DNA from: Periconia sp. R9002
Lineage: Eukaryota; Ascomycota; Dothideomycetes; Pleosporales; Periconiaceae
Assembly: GCA_023627715.1 (NCBI GenBank)
Contig: JAMAHW010000052.1
Span: 209,903 to 273,902, forward strand
Reading direction: 5' to 3'
Length of the DNA stretch: 64,000 nucleotides
The notes beneath the pieces are model-generated. The model ran no database searches. It saw only the letters and a list, made by a program, of their open reading frames with translations, and was not told the DNA's origin. This document shows, in pieces, positions 21,558 through 31,896 of the stretch (the stretch's first letter is position 1; every line of letters begins with the position of its first letter). The position numbers and the translations under genes are program-made.

Positions 21558-24434
21558 TCAAGCTACAACCGGGACCGGCAATCTCGTTCCATCATATTCC
21601 ATTTCATCAGGCTTGACGTCCCACGCCGGTTTGTCCTCATCCGATAGTGACTCAGGATCAATGTATCGACAAGTGAGTGCAAATCGTAACTTCCCCATAT
21701 GATCCACCGAATGCTCATAGTATTTCTGAAGCTGCTCCCCATGCATGATCACTATGTCGCCATGACCGACCGTCATCGTAATAGCATCTTTGGCGAGTGG
21801 ACCACTTTTCAAGCCAAGCTCCTTGGGAATTTGCCGTAGACGCTCGTTATATGCTTTCCGATCCTGAGACTGCAGATCGCACAGCCCCTGGTAGAGATCC
21901 CTTCGATTCTCGTATTTTACGCAGCCTGGGAGCGGAGGTTCAGAGTCGTAGATTCCAGCTTTGGAGACGCCGGAGAAGTAGCGCGATTTCATCCGGATAC
22001 GCATAGTGCCTGTAGCGCCGAGGCTCAGTGTTGCAATCGTTGGACCCAATCCGTACTCGCCATCGTCGTGCCAATTGATTTTTTGGTTTTCGTAATATGC
22101 GAGGGCGAGTACTTCATTGAACTCTTTAGCCTTCCATTCGTCGCGTTCTTCCTTTGCTAGGACGTAACGCGCAGCCCAGTTGAGGCGACTACGGGTGAGT
22201 GTAACAGGTGTAGCCGAGTCCGGGAAAGGCGAAGAGGAAGTCGCGGCAATGAATTTGTATGGCATACCGAAGTTAACAGCATAGTGTCGTGTGAAACCGT
22301 CATGTCCCATACTGCGGCGCGCCAACCCAATGTCCGTTTGCTGGAGTGATTCAAACATTGAGTTCGGCCCATTCGGCTCTTCAATGACCGTCTTGTTAGC
22401 TATCATGTGGGTGATGAAACCATCGATGCCTGGTATTGAGAATCTGTTGATACGATAGTTGTACGCAAATGATACGGAAAGCTTTACCATTGGCAGGTGC
22501 AGGTCGCGGGAGTACATGTAGGAGTTAGTCAGCGGATTGAAGGGATCGTGCAGCGAAGCACTAGGAATTAGTACATGCGGAGGAGTTTTCTGGAAGGAGC
22601 ATTTATGATTCCCGCACACCCAACCAGTGAATTTCAATCGGGAATTGCAACGTCCGCAATCAGGGCACACAATACCAGACCAGTGCGCACGTTCGCAGTC
22701 CTCCCCCATGATAGAATGGCCAGATATTTCTGCGTTCATGGAGCCAAGTGGAAGTTCGGTATCGTCGTTCGGCCACGGATTCTTTTGCTTGAGAAAGCGA
22801 GGGTCATACGTCAGTGAACTCTCCTCAGGCTCCTCGAAGTTATTGGATATGGAAGACGGCATCTTCCAGAATCGCACACACTCTGGTCGCAAGCACATCC
22901 ACCCTTGGAGGTAAATCTGTTGTGAATCTTGATTACATTTCGTGCAGGCTTGAACATGCGGCGGATCTAAAGAGCCGGGCTTAGCGATTTCCGAAGTTCC
23001 CTTTGGCTGCCACCACGACTGTTTCTTCGAATTCAGTTTTTCGAATCTGAGACGCACGATTTTCTTGCCTTGGCTTTTCTCCCACCACATATTGGTGATC
23101 TTGAAATAGTCCAGCACACAGTACGGATGAGGAGGTTGGACCTGGCAATTGGGGTTGTCGTCGGCGGTGATAACAACAACAGGATTGAATTGGGCCCTAT
23201 TATTGCGCAGAGAGTGCATAACGGCGCCCTCAGTTTGATCCTTGCTCATCTTCATTTGCCCTGTCTCATCCCTCTTAAGTCCTCCCCCGGAGCGGGCAAC
23301 AATAACGCTGACATCCATATAATCGCGTGGATGAGAGCTGCTGGAGAACATGAAGGCACGCGCGAACCCTCCAGTGGTATAGCAGGCGCCATGATAAGAG
23401 CGATAGTAGTAAAGCGTTTCGCAGAGCTCCATACGGTTATCAGCCCATACTTCAGGCTGTCCACTTGGTTCCAATTTTGTCAATGAGGGAATGGCAACAA
23501 GTTGACGTGATAAGGCCGATAAACTATCATCTTCCTGGCCGTCAGATGGTTCAATCTGTGTAATCAAATCAGCTTCGCTTGAAGTTTGGCATATGAGCTT
23601 GGACAACAAGTCAGACCTGAGACTGAGTCGCACTATCATTGGTGACCTTGCTGGGATAGACTCAGACACAGATATTTCACCGTCGGATTGCGAATCGGCA
23701 ACGTAGGAGAGTCGCTGACTTGCCTTAACATATATACTGTTCTTGGCTTCTTTTATCTTTTGGGCCAATTGTGTCTGCTGAGATAATTGACCCACTTTCT
23801 CAGCTGACTGACAATCCTCTGATTGAGTGATTCGAGATAAAGGATCAGGATACGGATTTCCCGAATCATCGAGGTCGAAATCGTCTGGAACTGAGGATAG
23901 AACAGAGCTATCATCAGACAGGTCATCTTGAACAGGCTGGGCATTCTGGGATGGAAGCGGAAAGGAAAGATTCTCAGCGACCGGTTTCCCGATGAAGTTG
24001 ACGAGAGATGAAAGTGTTTTTTGGGTCCGCTTTTGATCTGCATCTGAGGCCGGAGCAGAGACAGAATCCTTGCATGATTCTTCAGAGCGATGCCGTTTAG
24101 AACGTGCTTGATCTTTCGAACGAATCTCGTCGTGCTTGCGCTTCGTCGAGTCCTGAAATAAAGGATTTGGCTGGTCTATTTTGGATCGCTTCGCGGCCGC
24201 TCGAGGAGGTAGGGCCCTTGTAGATGGCATTTGCACGTTTTGTAACCGAGTAGCGCGCTTTTTCGGAGCTGCTGTTGATATATTCTTCCTTCCATTCTTA
24301 CTCCGCGTCCGTGGTGTATCGCCCGTATTTAAATTTGCAGATGGGGAATTCGGTGAATTGGCAGGTGAAGTTAAAACAATGCCATTGAGCGCTTTTGACA
24401 CGGGTCCGTGAGGATTAGAAGCGTTATGCGCCAT
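21558..24434 (-). CDS. AlkB-type 2OG-Fe(II) dioxygenase with paired zinc ribbons
   Basis: Single exon, 958 residues. The first 330 or so residues are disordered and basic/Ser-rich with likely nuclear signals (RSKRHRSEE). Two similar Cys modules follow, one with CTKC...GWMCLRPEC and one with CPDC...GWVCGNHKC, each CxxC-x(n)-GWxCx4C. The C-terminal AlkB domain has the iron pair in INWHDDGEYG (about residue 790), the distal His in YYEHSVDHMG, and the AlkB signature R-x5-R in LRFALTCR. AlkB proteins repair alkylated bases or demethylate RNA and proteins. The architecture suggests a nuclear enzyme acting on nucleic acid. Substrate is unknown. The coding region is very long for an intronless gene, and the frame is intact throughout. 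Confidence 0.87.
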   Translation of the reverse strand: MAHNASNPHGPVSKALNGIVLTSPANSPNSPSANLNTGDTPRTRSKNGRKNISTAAPKKRATRLQNVQMPSTRALPPRAAAKRSKIDQPNPLFQDSTKRKHDEIRSKDQARSKRHRSEESCKDSVSAPASDADQKRTQKTLSSLVNFIGKPVAENLSFPLPSQNAQPVQDDLSDDSSVLSSVPDDFDLDDSGNPYPDPLSRITQSEDCQSAEKVGQLSQQTQLAQKIKEAKNSIYVKASQRLSYVADSQSDGEISVSESIPARSPMIVRLSLRSDLLSKLICQTSSEADLITQIEPSDGQEDDSLSALSRQLVAIPSLTKLEPSGQPEVWADNRMELCETLYYYRSYHGACYTTGGFARAFMFSSSSHPRDYMDVSVIVARSGGGLKRDETGQMKMSKDQTEGAVMHSLRNNRAQFNPVVVITADDNPNCQVQPPHPYCVLDYFKITNMWWEKSQGKKIVRLRFEKLNSKKQSWWQPKGTSEIAKPGSLDPPHVQACTKCNQDSQQIYLQGWMCLRPECVRFWKMPSSISNNFEEPEESSLTYDPRFLKQKNPWPNDDTELPLGSMNAEISGHSIMGEDCERAHWSGIVCPDCGRCNSRLKFTGWVCGNHKCSFQKTPPHVLIPSASLHDPFNPLTNSYMYSRDLHLPMVKLSVSFAYNYRINRFSIPGIDGFITHMIANKTVIEEPNGPNSMFESLQQTDIGLARRSMGHDGFTRHYAVNFGMPYKFIAATSSSPFPDSATPVTLTRSRLNWAARYVLAKEERDEWKAKEFNEVLALAYYENQKINWHDDGEYGLGPTIATLSLGATGTMRIRMKSRYFSGVSKAGIYDSEPPLPGCVKYENRRDLYQGLCDLQSQDRKAYNERLRQIPKELGLKSGPLAKDAITMTVGHGDIVIMHGEQLQKYYEHSVDHMGKLRFALTCRYIDPESLSDEDKPAWDVKPDEMEYDGTRLPVPVVA

Positions 24435-25379
24435 CGCCTGGTGACGTCCCAGATCTGTTTATGGATTGTATTGCGCGTAGGTTCGGCGAATTCTTCTCCA
24501 GGGAGAGAGTTGTTGCCAAGAGGTCGATAGTGTATGAGCAACTCACCACAAATGGTAGCACTTGAGGCTGAGAAAATTCTGTGGCCAAACAGCACTGTGG
24601 GTGGGATCTGCTAGGAAGAGAAGATATATGTATATACCCACGCCGTACGCGACGCGGGGACAAAGTGAGTGGCTCCACAACAGACTATAAGTAGCACTGA
24701 GAGTTAGAAAGTGAGAGACATTCACGGTCAGTTGCAGACGCTAAAACGGAAAGGGAACAAGGACAAGGGTAAGGCGTGCTGTCAGAAGTTAGTGTAAACG
24801 CAAGTTAGTGAGCGAAAATGCTACGGTCATCAGTATTGATAGCTGCAGCGAGGGAAACATGTGAACAACCGCTAAGGTCTAACAGCGGCTGCTACTGCTG
24901 ATGAGTGGTAGCGAAGCTAGCCACAGGGTCTGTCAACTGTCACTCGTTAGAGACAATCCCAAGAGAGAGTATGTGCAAGGAACGGACATGGGGTCCGTAG
25001 TCTAAGTCCATTTGTGCTGTAAGATGTAGACTAGTAGTAACAACGGCCGTGTCCTCACCTAAAACAGAAGAACATGACACGTGCTTTAGCATGGATCTTA
25101 GGCTTGCAGGACGGAATGTGTCAGCTAGACAGGACGGAATGTTTCCGACGGGTAGCTATCCCGTGAAGGGTTTAGTGGCCGATCTCTCCACGTTGCTCCG
25201 CTCTGACGGCTCTATTACTCCACAGCTTGAGCTCCACACCCCCCCTTGTCATAACCGAGCGAATGCCGAAGCAACTATCCGTGCTGCATCGCATCGTTTG
25301 GATTGTCTTTTGGAGAGCTCACTTTGCTTCCCTTTTTCTTCAACAGTATTCTTCTCAATTTGTTGGTTGAACGCCCAAT
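24435..25379. other. Divergent intergenic region between the AlkB-like gene and the CoA-ligase gene
   Basis: About 945 bp holding both promoters. A TATA-like run (tatgtatatac) lies near 24628. The stretch 24.75-25.3 kb has no long open frame that looks coding. No repeat was recognised. Confidence 0.4.
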
Positions 25380-27340
25380 ATGCCTTTCTACGCTCCCCCG
25401 CATCACCCGAAGCTCCCCTTCGATCCTCCCGACTCCATTACCATCGGCGATTTTATGCTCGACGAGAACTATGGCAGACACCCACTTGGATACTCGAGAC
25501 CAATGTTCACATGCGGTCTGACCGGAAAAGAATACTCCGCATTGGAGGTGCGAGAGCGCGTTGACTACCTTGCCCGGGGATTGGCTAAGGAATTGGGCTG
25601 GTCACCAAATAAAGGAACAGAGTGGGACAAGGCAATCGGTGTCTTTTCATTAAACGCGGTCAGTAGCTCTGTGTCACCACCTCGTATGATTGTTAACGCG
25701 TACACTAGCTCGACACTGTCCCGCTCGCGTGGGCCACTCATCGTTTGGGTGGACTGCAAACACCTGCGAATGCGGCCTACAGCGCTGCCGAGCTTGCGTA
25801 CCAACTGAAGAACTCGGGCGCGAAATGCCTATTTACCTGCCTTCCGCTCCTCGCGACCGCCAAAGAAGCCACAAAAGAGGCCGGGATTCCCGACAACCGC
25901 ATATATCTGCTAGAGGTGCCTGAAGCGCTCAGTAATGGTCTGCAGACACCGAGTGGGATGAAATCCGTTTGCGATTTGATTCGTGAAGGCTCTAAGCTGG
26001 ATCGCCTAGAGACTCTGGACTTAGGTCCGGGGGGCGGTGCAACAAGAACGGCTTTCCTCTGTTATTCTAGTGGGACTTCGGGTCTACCAGTAAGTTCCAT
26101 ACAAACGCGTGAGGCGGACTGAAAAGACTTAACCGAGGGTGTAGAAAGGCGTCATGATTTCGCATCGCAACGTTATTGCGAACACAAGTAAGTTTTCTTT
26201 GTGGTGAATGATCTGAACAATATTAATTGAGTAGTGCAAATTGCCGTACACGAAGCAAAGTCTCGAAAGGCCAGACAGCAGCCAGGCACACAATCCGATT
26301 ATACAGAGACTGCGCTTGGGCTTTTGCCCATGTCGCACATCTACTCACTGGTAGTCATCTGTCATGCTTCCGTTTATCGTGGTGATCAAGTAGTTGTGCT
26401 GCCCAAGTTCGAATTTGTTCAGACACTGGAGGTAATACAGAAATACAAATGTGCTACACTGTACCTGGTGAGATCCTTTAATTCTATAGATTGAGAAAGC
26501 AAGCTTATTTGGTGTTAGGTGCCGCCCATCATCATTCTCATGGCAAAGAACAAGCCGCTACTCGACAAGTACGACCTGAGCAGCGTATGGGCAATCTTCA
26601 CAGGAGCCGCACCTCTGGGCGAGGAAACTGCCTCGGATCTACAAAAGCTGTACCCCAATTGGAGTATTAGGCAAGGCTACGGACTTACGGAGACATCCAC
26701 TGTTGTATGCTCCACTCTACCAGAAGATGTCTGGTTTGGTTCCTCCGGACCAATCGTGCCCGGTGTCGAATGCAAGATTGTCACCATGGAAGGCAACGAA
26801 GTAACGGGCTACGACCAACCCGGCGAGCTCCTCGTCAAATCTCCCAGCGTGGTGCTCGGTTACCTCAACAACGACAAAGCCAACAAAGAAACCTTTCAGA
26901 ACGGCTACATGCGAACGGGCGACGAAGCTGTGATTCGCAAATCTCCCGCCGGCAACGATCACGTTTTCATCGTCGACCGCATCAAGGAGCTCATTAAAGT
27001 AAAAGGTCACCAAGTCGCTCCCGCCGAGCTTGAAGCACATCTGCTTACGCACCCGGCCGTCAACGATTGCGCAGTCATCCAGATTCCCGACGAAAAGGCA
27101 GGCGAGATTCCCAAAGCATTTGTTGTCAAGTCACCCTCTGTCGGCCTCGAGGAAAACGACCGCGTGCTCGCTAGGAGCATCCAGAAGCACGTCGAGGAGC
27201 ACAAGGCCCGGTACAAGTGGATCACCGGCGGGATCGAGTTCATTGATGCAATCCCGAAAAGTCCCTCCGGCAAGATTCTCAGGCGGTTCCTGCGCGACAA
27301 GGAGAAGGAGTCGAGAAGAAAGCAGGGAAGCAAGCTGTAA
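25380..27340 (+). CDS. Peroxisomal acyl/aryl-CoA ligase (4-coumarate-CoA ligase-like)
   Basis: Five exons, 25380-25658, 25709-26089, 26145-26187, 26235-26467 and 26519-27340, give 585 residues. It is an ANL-superfamily enzyme that activates a carboxylic acid with ATP and transfers it to CoA. Visible motifs are the P-loop CYSSGTSGLPKGVMISH (built across intron 2), YGLTETS, MRTGDEAVI, the hinge region KELIKVKGHQVAPAELE, and the catalytic-Lys motif PKSPSGKILRR. The protein ends in SKL, a canonical type-1 peroxisomal targeting signal, so action on fatty or aromatic acids for peroxisomal beta-oxidation or secondary metabolism is likely. Exon 3 is only 43 nt. The acid substrate is not determinable. 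Confidence 0.92.
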
Positions 27341-27862
27341 AGAGCAGCCTTCACCTGGAACGAATTGTTGCTCTGTCTATAGGATATCTATAGTGCGCAT
27401 TGTACATTTGTAGCAAGGGGCAAACTGCGCAGCGAAGCAAACCTTCTCGTTGCAGGTAAAGTACTATACATGTTTCATTTCGCCGTGTTGTAAAGTAGCA
27501 GTTTGTGCGCGCTAGAGTTGTAGATCTAGATCAACTATCTATTCATCTACACACATCTCGTTCTTTGAACGCAATCGCAGAGTGCACGAATGCAACAGCC
27601 ACTGCGCATATGTGCGAAGGTGACATGTTTCGCACGCGATTTAGTTCACGACCCGCCTTGTCGCTCCACCGAATTAAACATCCCCACGCCCCCCACTACC
27701 CACCCCGTTCCGTCCCGCCATCCACCCATCCAACCATTCGTCAAGCAAAAAAAATCTTTTCACACCGCTTTTACAACTTTTCATCCCCGTCCTTTTTCTC
27801 TTGCGATATATACATTGTGAAAGCCAAATTTCTCCATCAATCACAACAAAACAACAACAACA
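27341..27862. other. Intergenic between the CoA-ligase and tRNA-Glu
   Basis: About 520 bp with the 3' UTR of the ligase and the 5' flank of the tRNA. C-rich and A-rich patches are present. No gene was recognised. Confidence 0.4.
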
Positions 27863-27963
27863 TCCGATATGGTCTAGTGGCTAGGATTTGCCGCTCTCAT
27901 TCGCAGAGTTAGAAACACTGATAAGGTGCCGGCAAGGCCCGGGTTCGATTCCCGGTGTCGGAA
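27863..27963 (+). tRNA. tRNA-Glu (anticodon CTC) with a 29-nt intron
   Basis: The acceptor stem TCCGATA pairs with TGTCGGA (with one G-T pair), followed by discriminator A at 27963. The D arm (GTCTAGTGGCTAGGA) and the T arm CCGGG-TTCGATT-CCCGG match eukaryotic tRNA-Glu closely. The anticodon stem TGCCG/CGGCA encloses the loop CTCTCA...C with anticodon CTC at 27894-27896. A 29-nt intron at 27900-27928 sits one base 3' of the anticodon, the canonical 37/38 position. It reads GAG codons. A T-run follows about 15 bp downstream. Confidence 0.93.
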
Positions 27964-27977
27964 ATTGGTTCGATTTC

Positions 27978-27983
27978 TTTTTT
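27978..27983 (+). terminator. RNA polymerase III terminator of tRNA-Glu
   Basis: A run of six T starts 15 bp after the tRNA 3' end, preceded by a shorter T3. This is the usual Pol III stop signal; a second longer T-run at about 27990 would act as backup. Confidence 0.7.
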
Positions 27984-28408
27984 GATGGATTTTTTTGGGG
28001 TGGGCTTTGGGTGTGTGTGTGTGCGTTTGTGGTGGGGAGGGGAAGGTTGTGAGAGAAGGGGTGATGGAGCGGGTGTATGGGGTTTTTTCCCCCCCCCTCC
28101 ACCTGTGTCAATACCCAGGGTAGCGATACTCTGTAAGGATCAAATTCAATTTCATGGGGTTTTTTTTTGTTTTTTTCATGAGGGTTTTGGGATGAACATT
28201 GAAGGTTTTTACACATTTGCTGGGTATAGAAAAAGAAAGAGAGGTACCAGATAATTTTTGTGCCCTAGTTATATATTGAATTATTTGATGATCATTATAC
28301 TTTGCAAACACCAAAAGTTAGTAGTAGAGGACTACGACTCTGTTACCCCCTTAGAATACTATCTTATTGTGCTCATTCCCTCAGAGATAGTAAAAGCTCC
28401 ACTATAAC
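27984..28408. other. Intergenic between tRNA-Glu and the L-amino-acid oxidase stop
   Basis: G/T-rich sequence, a C9 run at 28089-28097 and a 55-bp element that recurs at 54.3 kb. No coding frame was recognised. Confidence 0.45.
28101..28155 (+). repeat. Dispersed element copy A
   Basis: The segment around cccagggtagcgatactctg is nearly identical to one at 54336-54395, with the same flanks: a preceding C-rich run and acctg, and a following aggatcaa and ttcaa. It differs by a few substitutions and a 2-bp indel. It is not coding in either place. Origin unknown. Confidence 0.65.
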
Positions 28409-30846
28409 TCATCCCCCAAACTGAAAACGAGGCGCTTCCGCCTCCAGCAAGGGAAGCAAGTCTTCCTTCGAAACGTCAGACTCCTGAAGCTTGTCTTCTC
28501 CTTGCTTCTCGACACGCACCGTCTCAATCCAAACTTGATGACGTGCGAGCTCCCCATTAGGCGATGCTGCAATCGAGCTAATTCCAGCTCGGGGCCCGCC
28601 AACCGTATCAAGGAGATCCTTCATCTTGTTCTTCGAAATGTATCCGACGTCTTCCGAACGATTGTATTCGCAGGGCAGAGGACCGAAGGGGGCTGGCAGT
28701 TTGTTGTCCTCTTTGGGGACCAGTCCTTGGCGTATGCCTCGGCTGCTTCCCTGCAAGCCTTGCTCACGTCAGAATGTTTGTAGAGGAATTGATAAACGCC
28801 TCTAACGGCACTGTCCAAAGCTCCCGGTTCCTAGTCAGACAAGACAGCATTGTAATTTTTGGGGGGGAGACTTACCAACAACCCAGGCATGATGAGATGA
28901 TGCAGCCTCGCCGATGATCATCATCTTCCCATTACTCCGAGTGATCCATTGATACATGTTATTGAACTGCCCGGGCCCGAAATACGCAATCGCGCCAATC
29001 GAGCCAGGGTGTGCCGACCAATCATAGGCGTAATGGTCGATATACTCACCATTGAGCTTCTTGAGAAGTTTTTCAAACGAAGCGTCATCGGTAGTGTGAA
29101 GACGAGCCAAGTCGTGGAGGAGAAGCTGCTTGAGCTCTCCTTCGTTCTGTGGCGAGGAACCATTGATGAGCGCTCCAATACGGTCGGCTTCCTGACCCCA
29201 CGTATACGACGCAAGCAAGACGGCTGGCCTGTCTGGATCGTCGTGGATGTTGTAAGAAGGATATACACACCATCGGAGCGGCAGGTCTGTCTTCGATATC
29301 CCACCCGAGTAGACATTGAGTTCGTCCTTCACCCACCACATGCTTCTAAACCGGATACCAACCTTGCAAGCAGAACCATATGCCAGGTTGCGAATCGCTT
29401 GCTTGGTGCCCCAATTGAGGTTCAAGCCTTCGAGCTGCATATGCTCCATAGCCCCCAGTGGAACGGAATTGAAGACAGCATCATAAATCCGCGATGTTCG
29501 TTCACCATCGACCTTGACTTCAACTTTGTCATATGGACCTGTCTTATCACCGTCGTGGTCGTGGTCGATGTAGGACATGGCCGACACGCGCTTGTCGAAT
29601 TGGAGAGCAGATGTTTGCTTCAGACTCGCGGCCATGTTTTTCGCGATTTGTTGTGCGCCACCTTCGACACACCACCACTTGACTTCTGATTCTTGCGATT
29701 CGTGGTCCAGAGATTGAAGGACCAACTCGGTGAACGATTGATCGTACCAGCCCTTGCCACTTGTCGTAGTCAGACTATGGTAACTTTCGAGGTTGGTGCA
29801 ACACTTACTACTTGATTGTTTCTAGGAACTCGATCGTTGGATGGTCGACAAGCGGAATGGCTCTAATAACAGTGAGTAACTCCTCTTGAAGATCACTGAG
29901 GTGTTTTGGACACCAAACTCCCGTATTGAATTCTTACCTAGACGCCAAAAAATGACGCACACTGTACGAATCACCTTCATGTGTCAACAACTTCCAAAAA
30001 GCTTCCGGACCTCTCTTGTAATAGACATCAGTGAACTCATGAATCGCGTGATTCATAATGTCGTCAGCTACCTGGGACGAGATGCTGTGAAAATCAGCCT
30101 CCAAGCTCAAGGAAGGGAAGGGTATACTACTCTGGAGATAATCCAGTGATTCCGAACATGTCCGCGGACACTCCCATTGCATTTGAAATGGATACTCCGT
30201 TGAAGAGGGTAACCTGGTTAGGCCCGTTGAGATAGTACGGAATGAGATCACCTTTGGCGGGTTTTCGCACTTTGTACAGCCGGGTTTGCTTCTTCTTAGG
30301 GTCGGGCTTTTCGCGTTGATCGCAAAAATCCATGTCGAGTTCGCGGAAAAGAGCGAATGTTCTGGCAGTGGTCAGAATGTTTCAGTACAGGGGTGGTGCG
30401 CAGTCTTACCGATTCATGATCGCAATGTTTGGGAAGCGCATGGCTCCAACATCAAAATAATGATGTTCCTCACCCCTAGGGAAGTTGTAAGTGTACAGTC
30501 GGCCGCCAACGCGATCTCTGCCATTCCGCTCGAGAATCTCGTATTGGACGTCCAGTCCGAAATTCTCCTTCAAATGGTCGAAGATCATCGCAGTGAATAG
30601 GCCGGCGCTTCCGGCTCCGACGATGCCCACCTTGAACTTGCGGTCAGCACTCGCGGATTCCGCGAGTGGGAGTGTATTGCCAATTGGAGCGATCTTGTTT
30701 ATATTGGCGGATGGCAAAAGATCAATTTTGTTTTGAATCGCTGCAATGTTGCCCCGAATCGCCCTTGCGGCGTACTCAGCCTTGAAGGACGGTTTTGGAG
30801 CCTCATCAAGAAGACCATTGGTCGATTGGCCTAGAACGGAACTCAT
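28409..30846 (-). CDS. L-amino-acid oxidase (flavin-containing amine oxidoreductase)
   Basis: Seven proposed exons: 30846-30410, 30361-30196, 30131-29938, 29862-29809, 29759-28876, 28820-28768 and 28708-28409, about 695 residues. The enzyme oxidises L-amino acids to keto acids with release of ammonia and H2O2. The FAD Rossmann motif VGIVGAGSAGLFTA is near residue 74, then RVGGRLYTY, and the C-terminal FAD segment GEAASSHHAWVVG. The sixth exon is tentative. The best donor (gtaagt at 28875) leaves one base, and only the acceptor at 28821 keeps frame, giving AWVV-ALDSAV where the family has AWVVGALxSA. The final junction KHSD|DNKLPAPFGPLP is well supported by family sequence. No signal peptide or PTS1 is visible. 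Confidence 0.85.
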
Positions 30847-31896
30847 TGTTACTGAACTGAGATTATGTAGAGCGTAAGGCAGATGCTGTGGTGGATAGAA
30901 GATTGTATTTCAAGATGATTATCTAGATTAGAACACAGCAAAACGAAATACTTATATCGTTTCTCCTGCAGCCTCACGACTTCTTGAATGAAATTTGTGG
31001 CAAAATCCAATACAACCTTCAAGTCCTACCTGCCCCATTTAATCACCCACATCAGGACAATTGCGAAATTGGGGGTTGTTATACCACAGGAGTGTGGGAG
31101 ACCGCTCAATTTCAGAGCATTTACAAAAACAGAATGGAAGACTGTAGGCCAATAGATGGGTTACTCAAATCACGATTGTGGCGTTCTGGTGGGAGCTGGA
31201 GATTTACGGTCATTGTGCACGTTCAACAGCATGAGCATTGTTAATATGCGAGCACAAGAATCCACAATCGAGTATTACTTACCATCATGCTGTCTGAGGT
31301 ATTGCTACAAACAGAAAGAGCATAACTGCAGGATGGTCTTTTGGGTCAAGCCTATTCGCAATCTCACACTGTGTAGCAGGAGGTATTTTTGGGGTCATAA
31401 TGACTGAGTGGTGGAAAAGCTCGGCCAATCATAGTATTGGCGCCCGTATTGGTGTGGCTGGTTAGATGGATTACTATTTTGAGGTACCTGGAATGATCGA
31501 GAGACTGGAGTTGAGATACATTGGGTTATGCGCACCAGTTTTGCACAAGCGGGGATGTTTTGAACTTGAGGGGCGTCAAAAGTTGTACAAGTGTGGCGAC
31601 GATAATAGCGGCAAAGTAGAACTTGAAAGTTCACACATTCCAGCAACACTCGACCACTCAATTAACGGAATCTTGCCCAGTATTTCCCCAATAACGACAC
31701 GATTGAACATCGGGTGAAAGCGATAGGTTGAGACATAGTTGTCATCAAGCTGATAATTGTCATCAAGCTGATAATTGTCATCAAACTGATTGTTTTCATC
31801 AAACTGATAATTGTCATCAAACTGGTAATAGCTGTATAACGTGTGGTACGCTGTCTACTAATACTTTATCTATGTTGAATTGCCAGCAAGAAGCGG
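30847..31896. other. Intergenic: L-amino-acid oxidase promoter and sedolisin 3' region
   Basis: About 1 kb, with no credible gene. It contains a five-unit 18-bp tandem repeat at 31741-31830, described separately. Confidence 0.5.
31741..31830 (+). repeat. Tandem repeat, five 18-bp units
   Basis: Five adjacent copies of gtcatcaagctgataatt, at 31741, 31759, 31777, 31795 and 31813. The first two are identical; the others carry 1-4 changes, increasing towards the right. It lies about 70 bp past the sedolisin stop codon, so probably in its 3' UTR or just beyond. Confidence 0.9.

Noticed and set aside
28949..29689. A 246-codon open frame on the plus strand inside the L-amino-acid oxidase
   Set aside because: Lies wholly inside an exon with FAD-enzyme motifs on the other strand, and its product has no domain.
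28409..30846. The L-amino-acid oxidase as a peroxisomal enzyme paired with the SKL-bearing CoA ligase
   Set aside because: It ends FQFGG, with no PTS1, and has no other visible targeting signal, so a shared peroxisomal pathway is not supported.
31741..31830. The 18-bp repeats as a CRISPR array
   Set aside because: Units are directly adjacent with no spacers, and the genome is eukaryotic.
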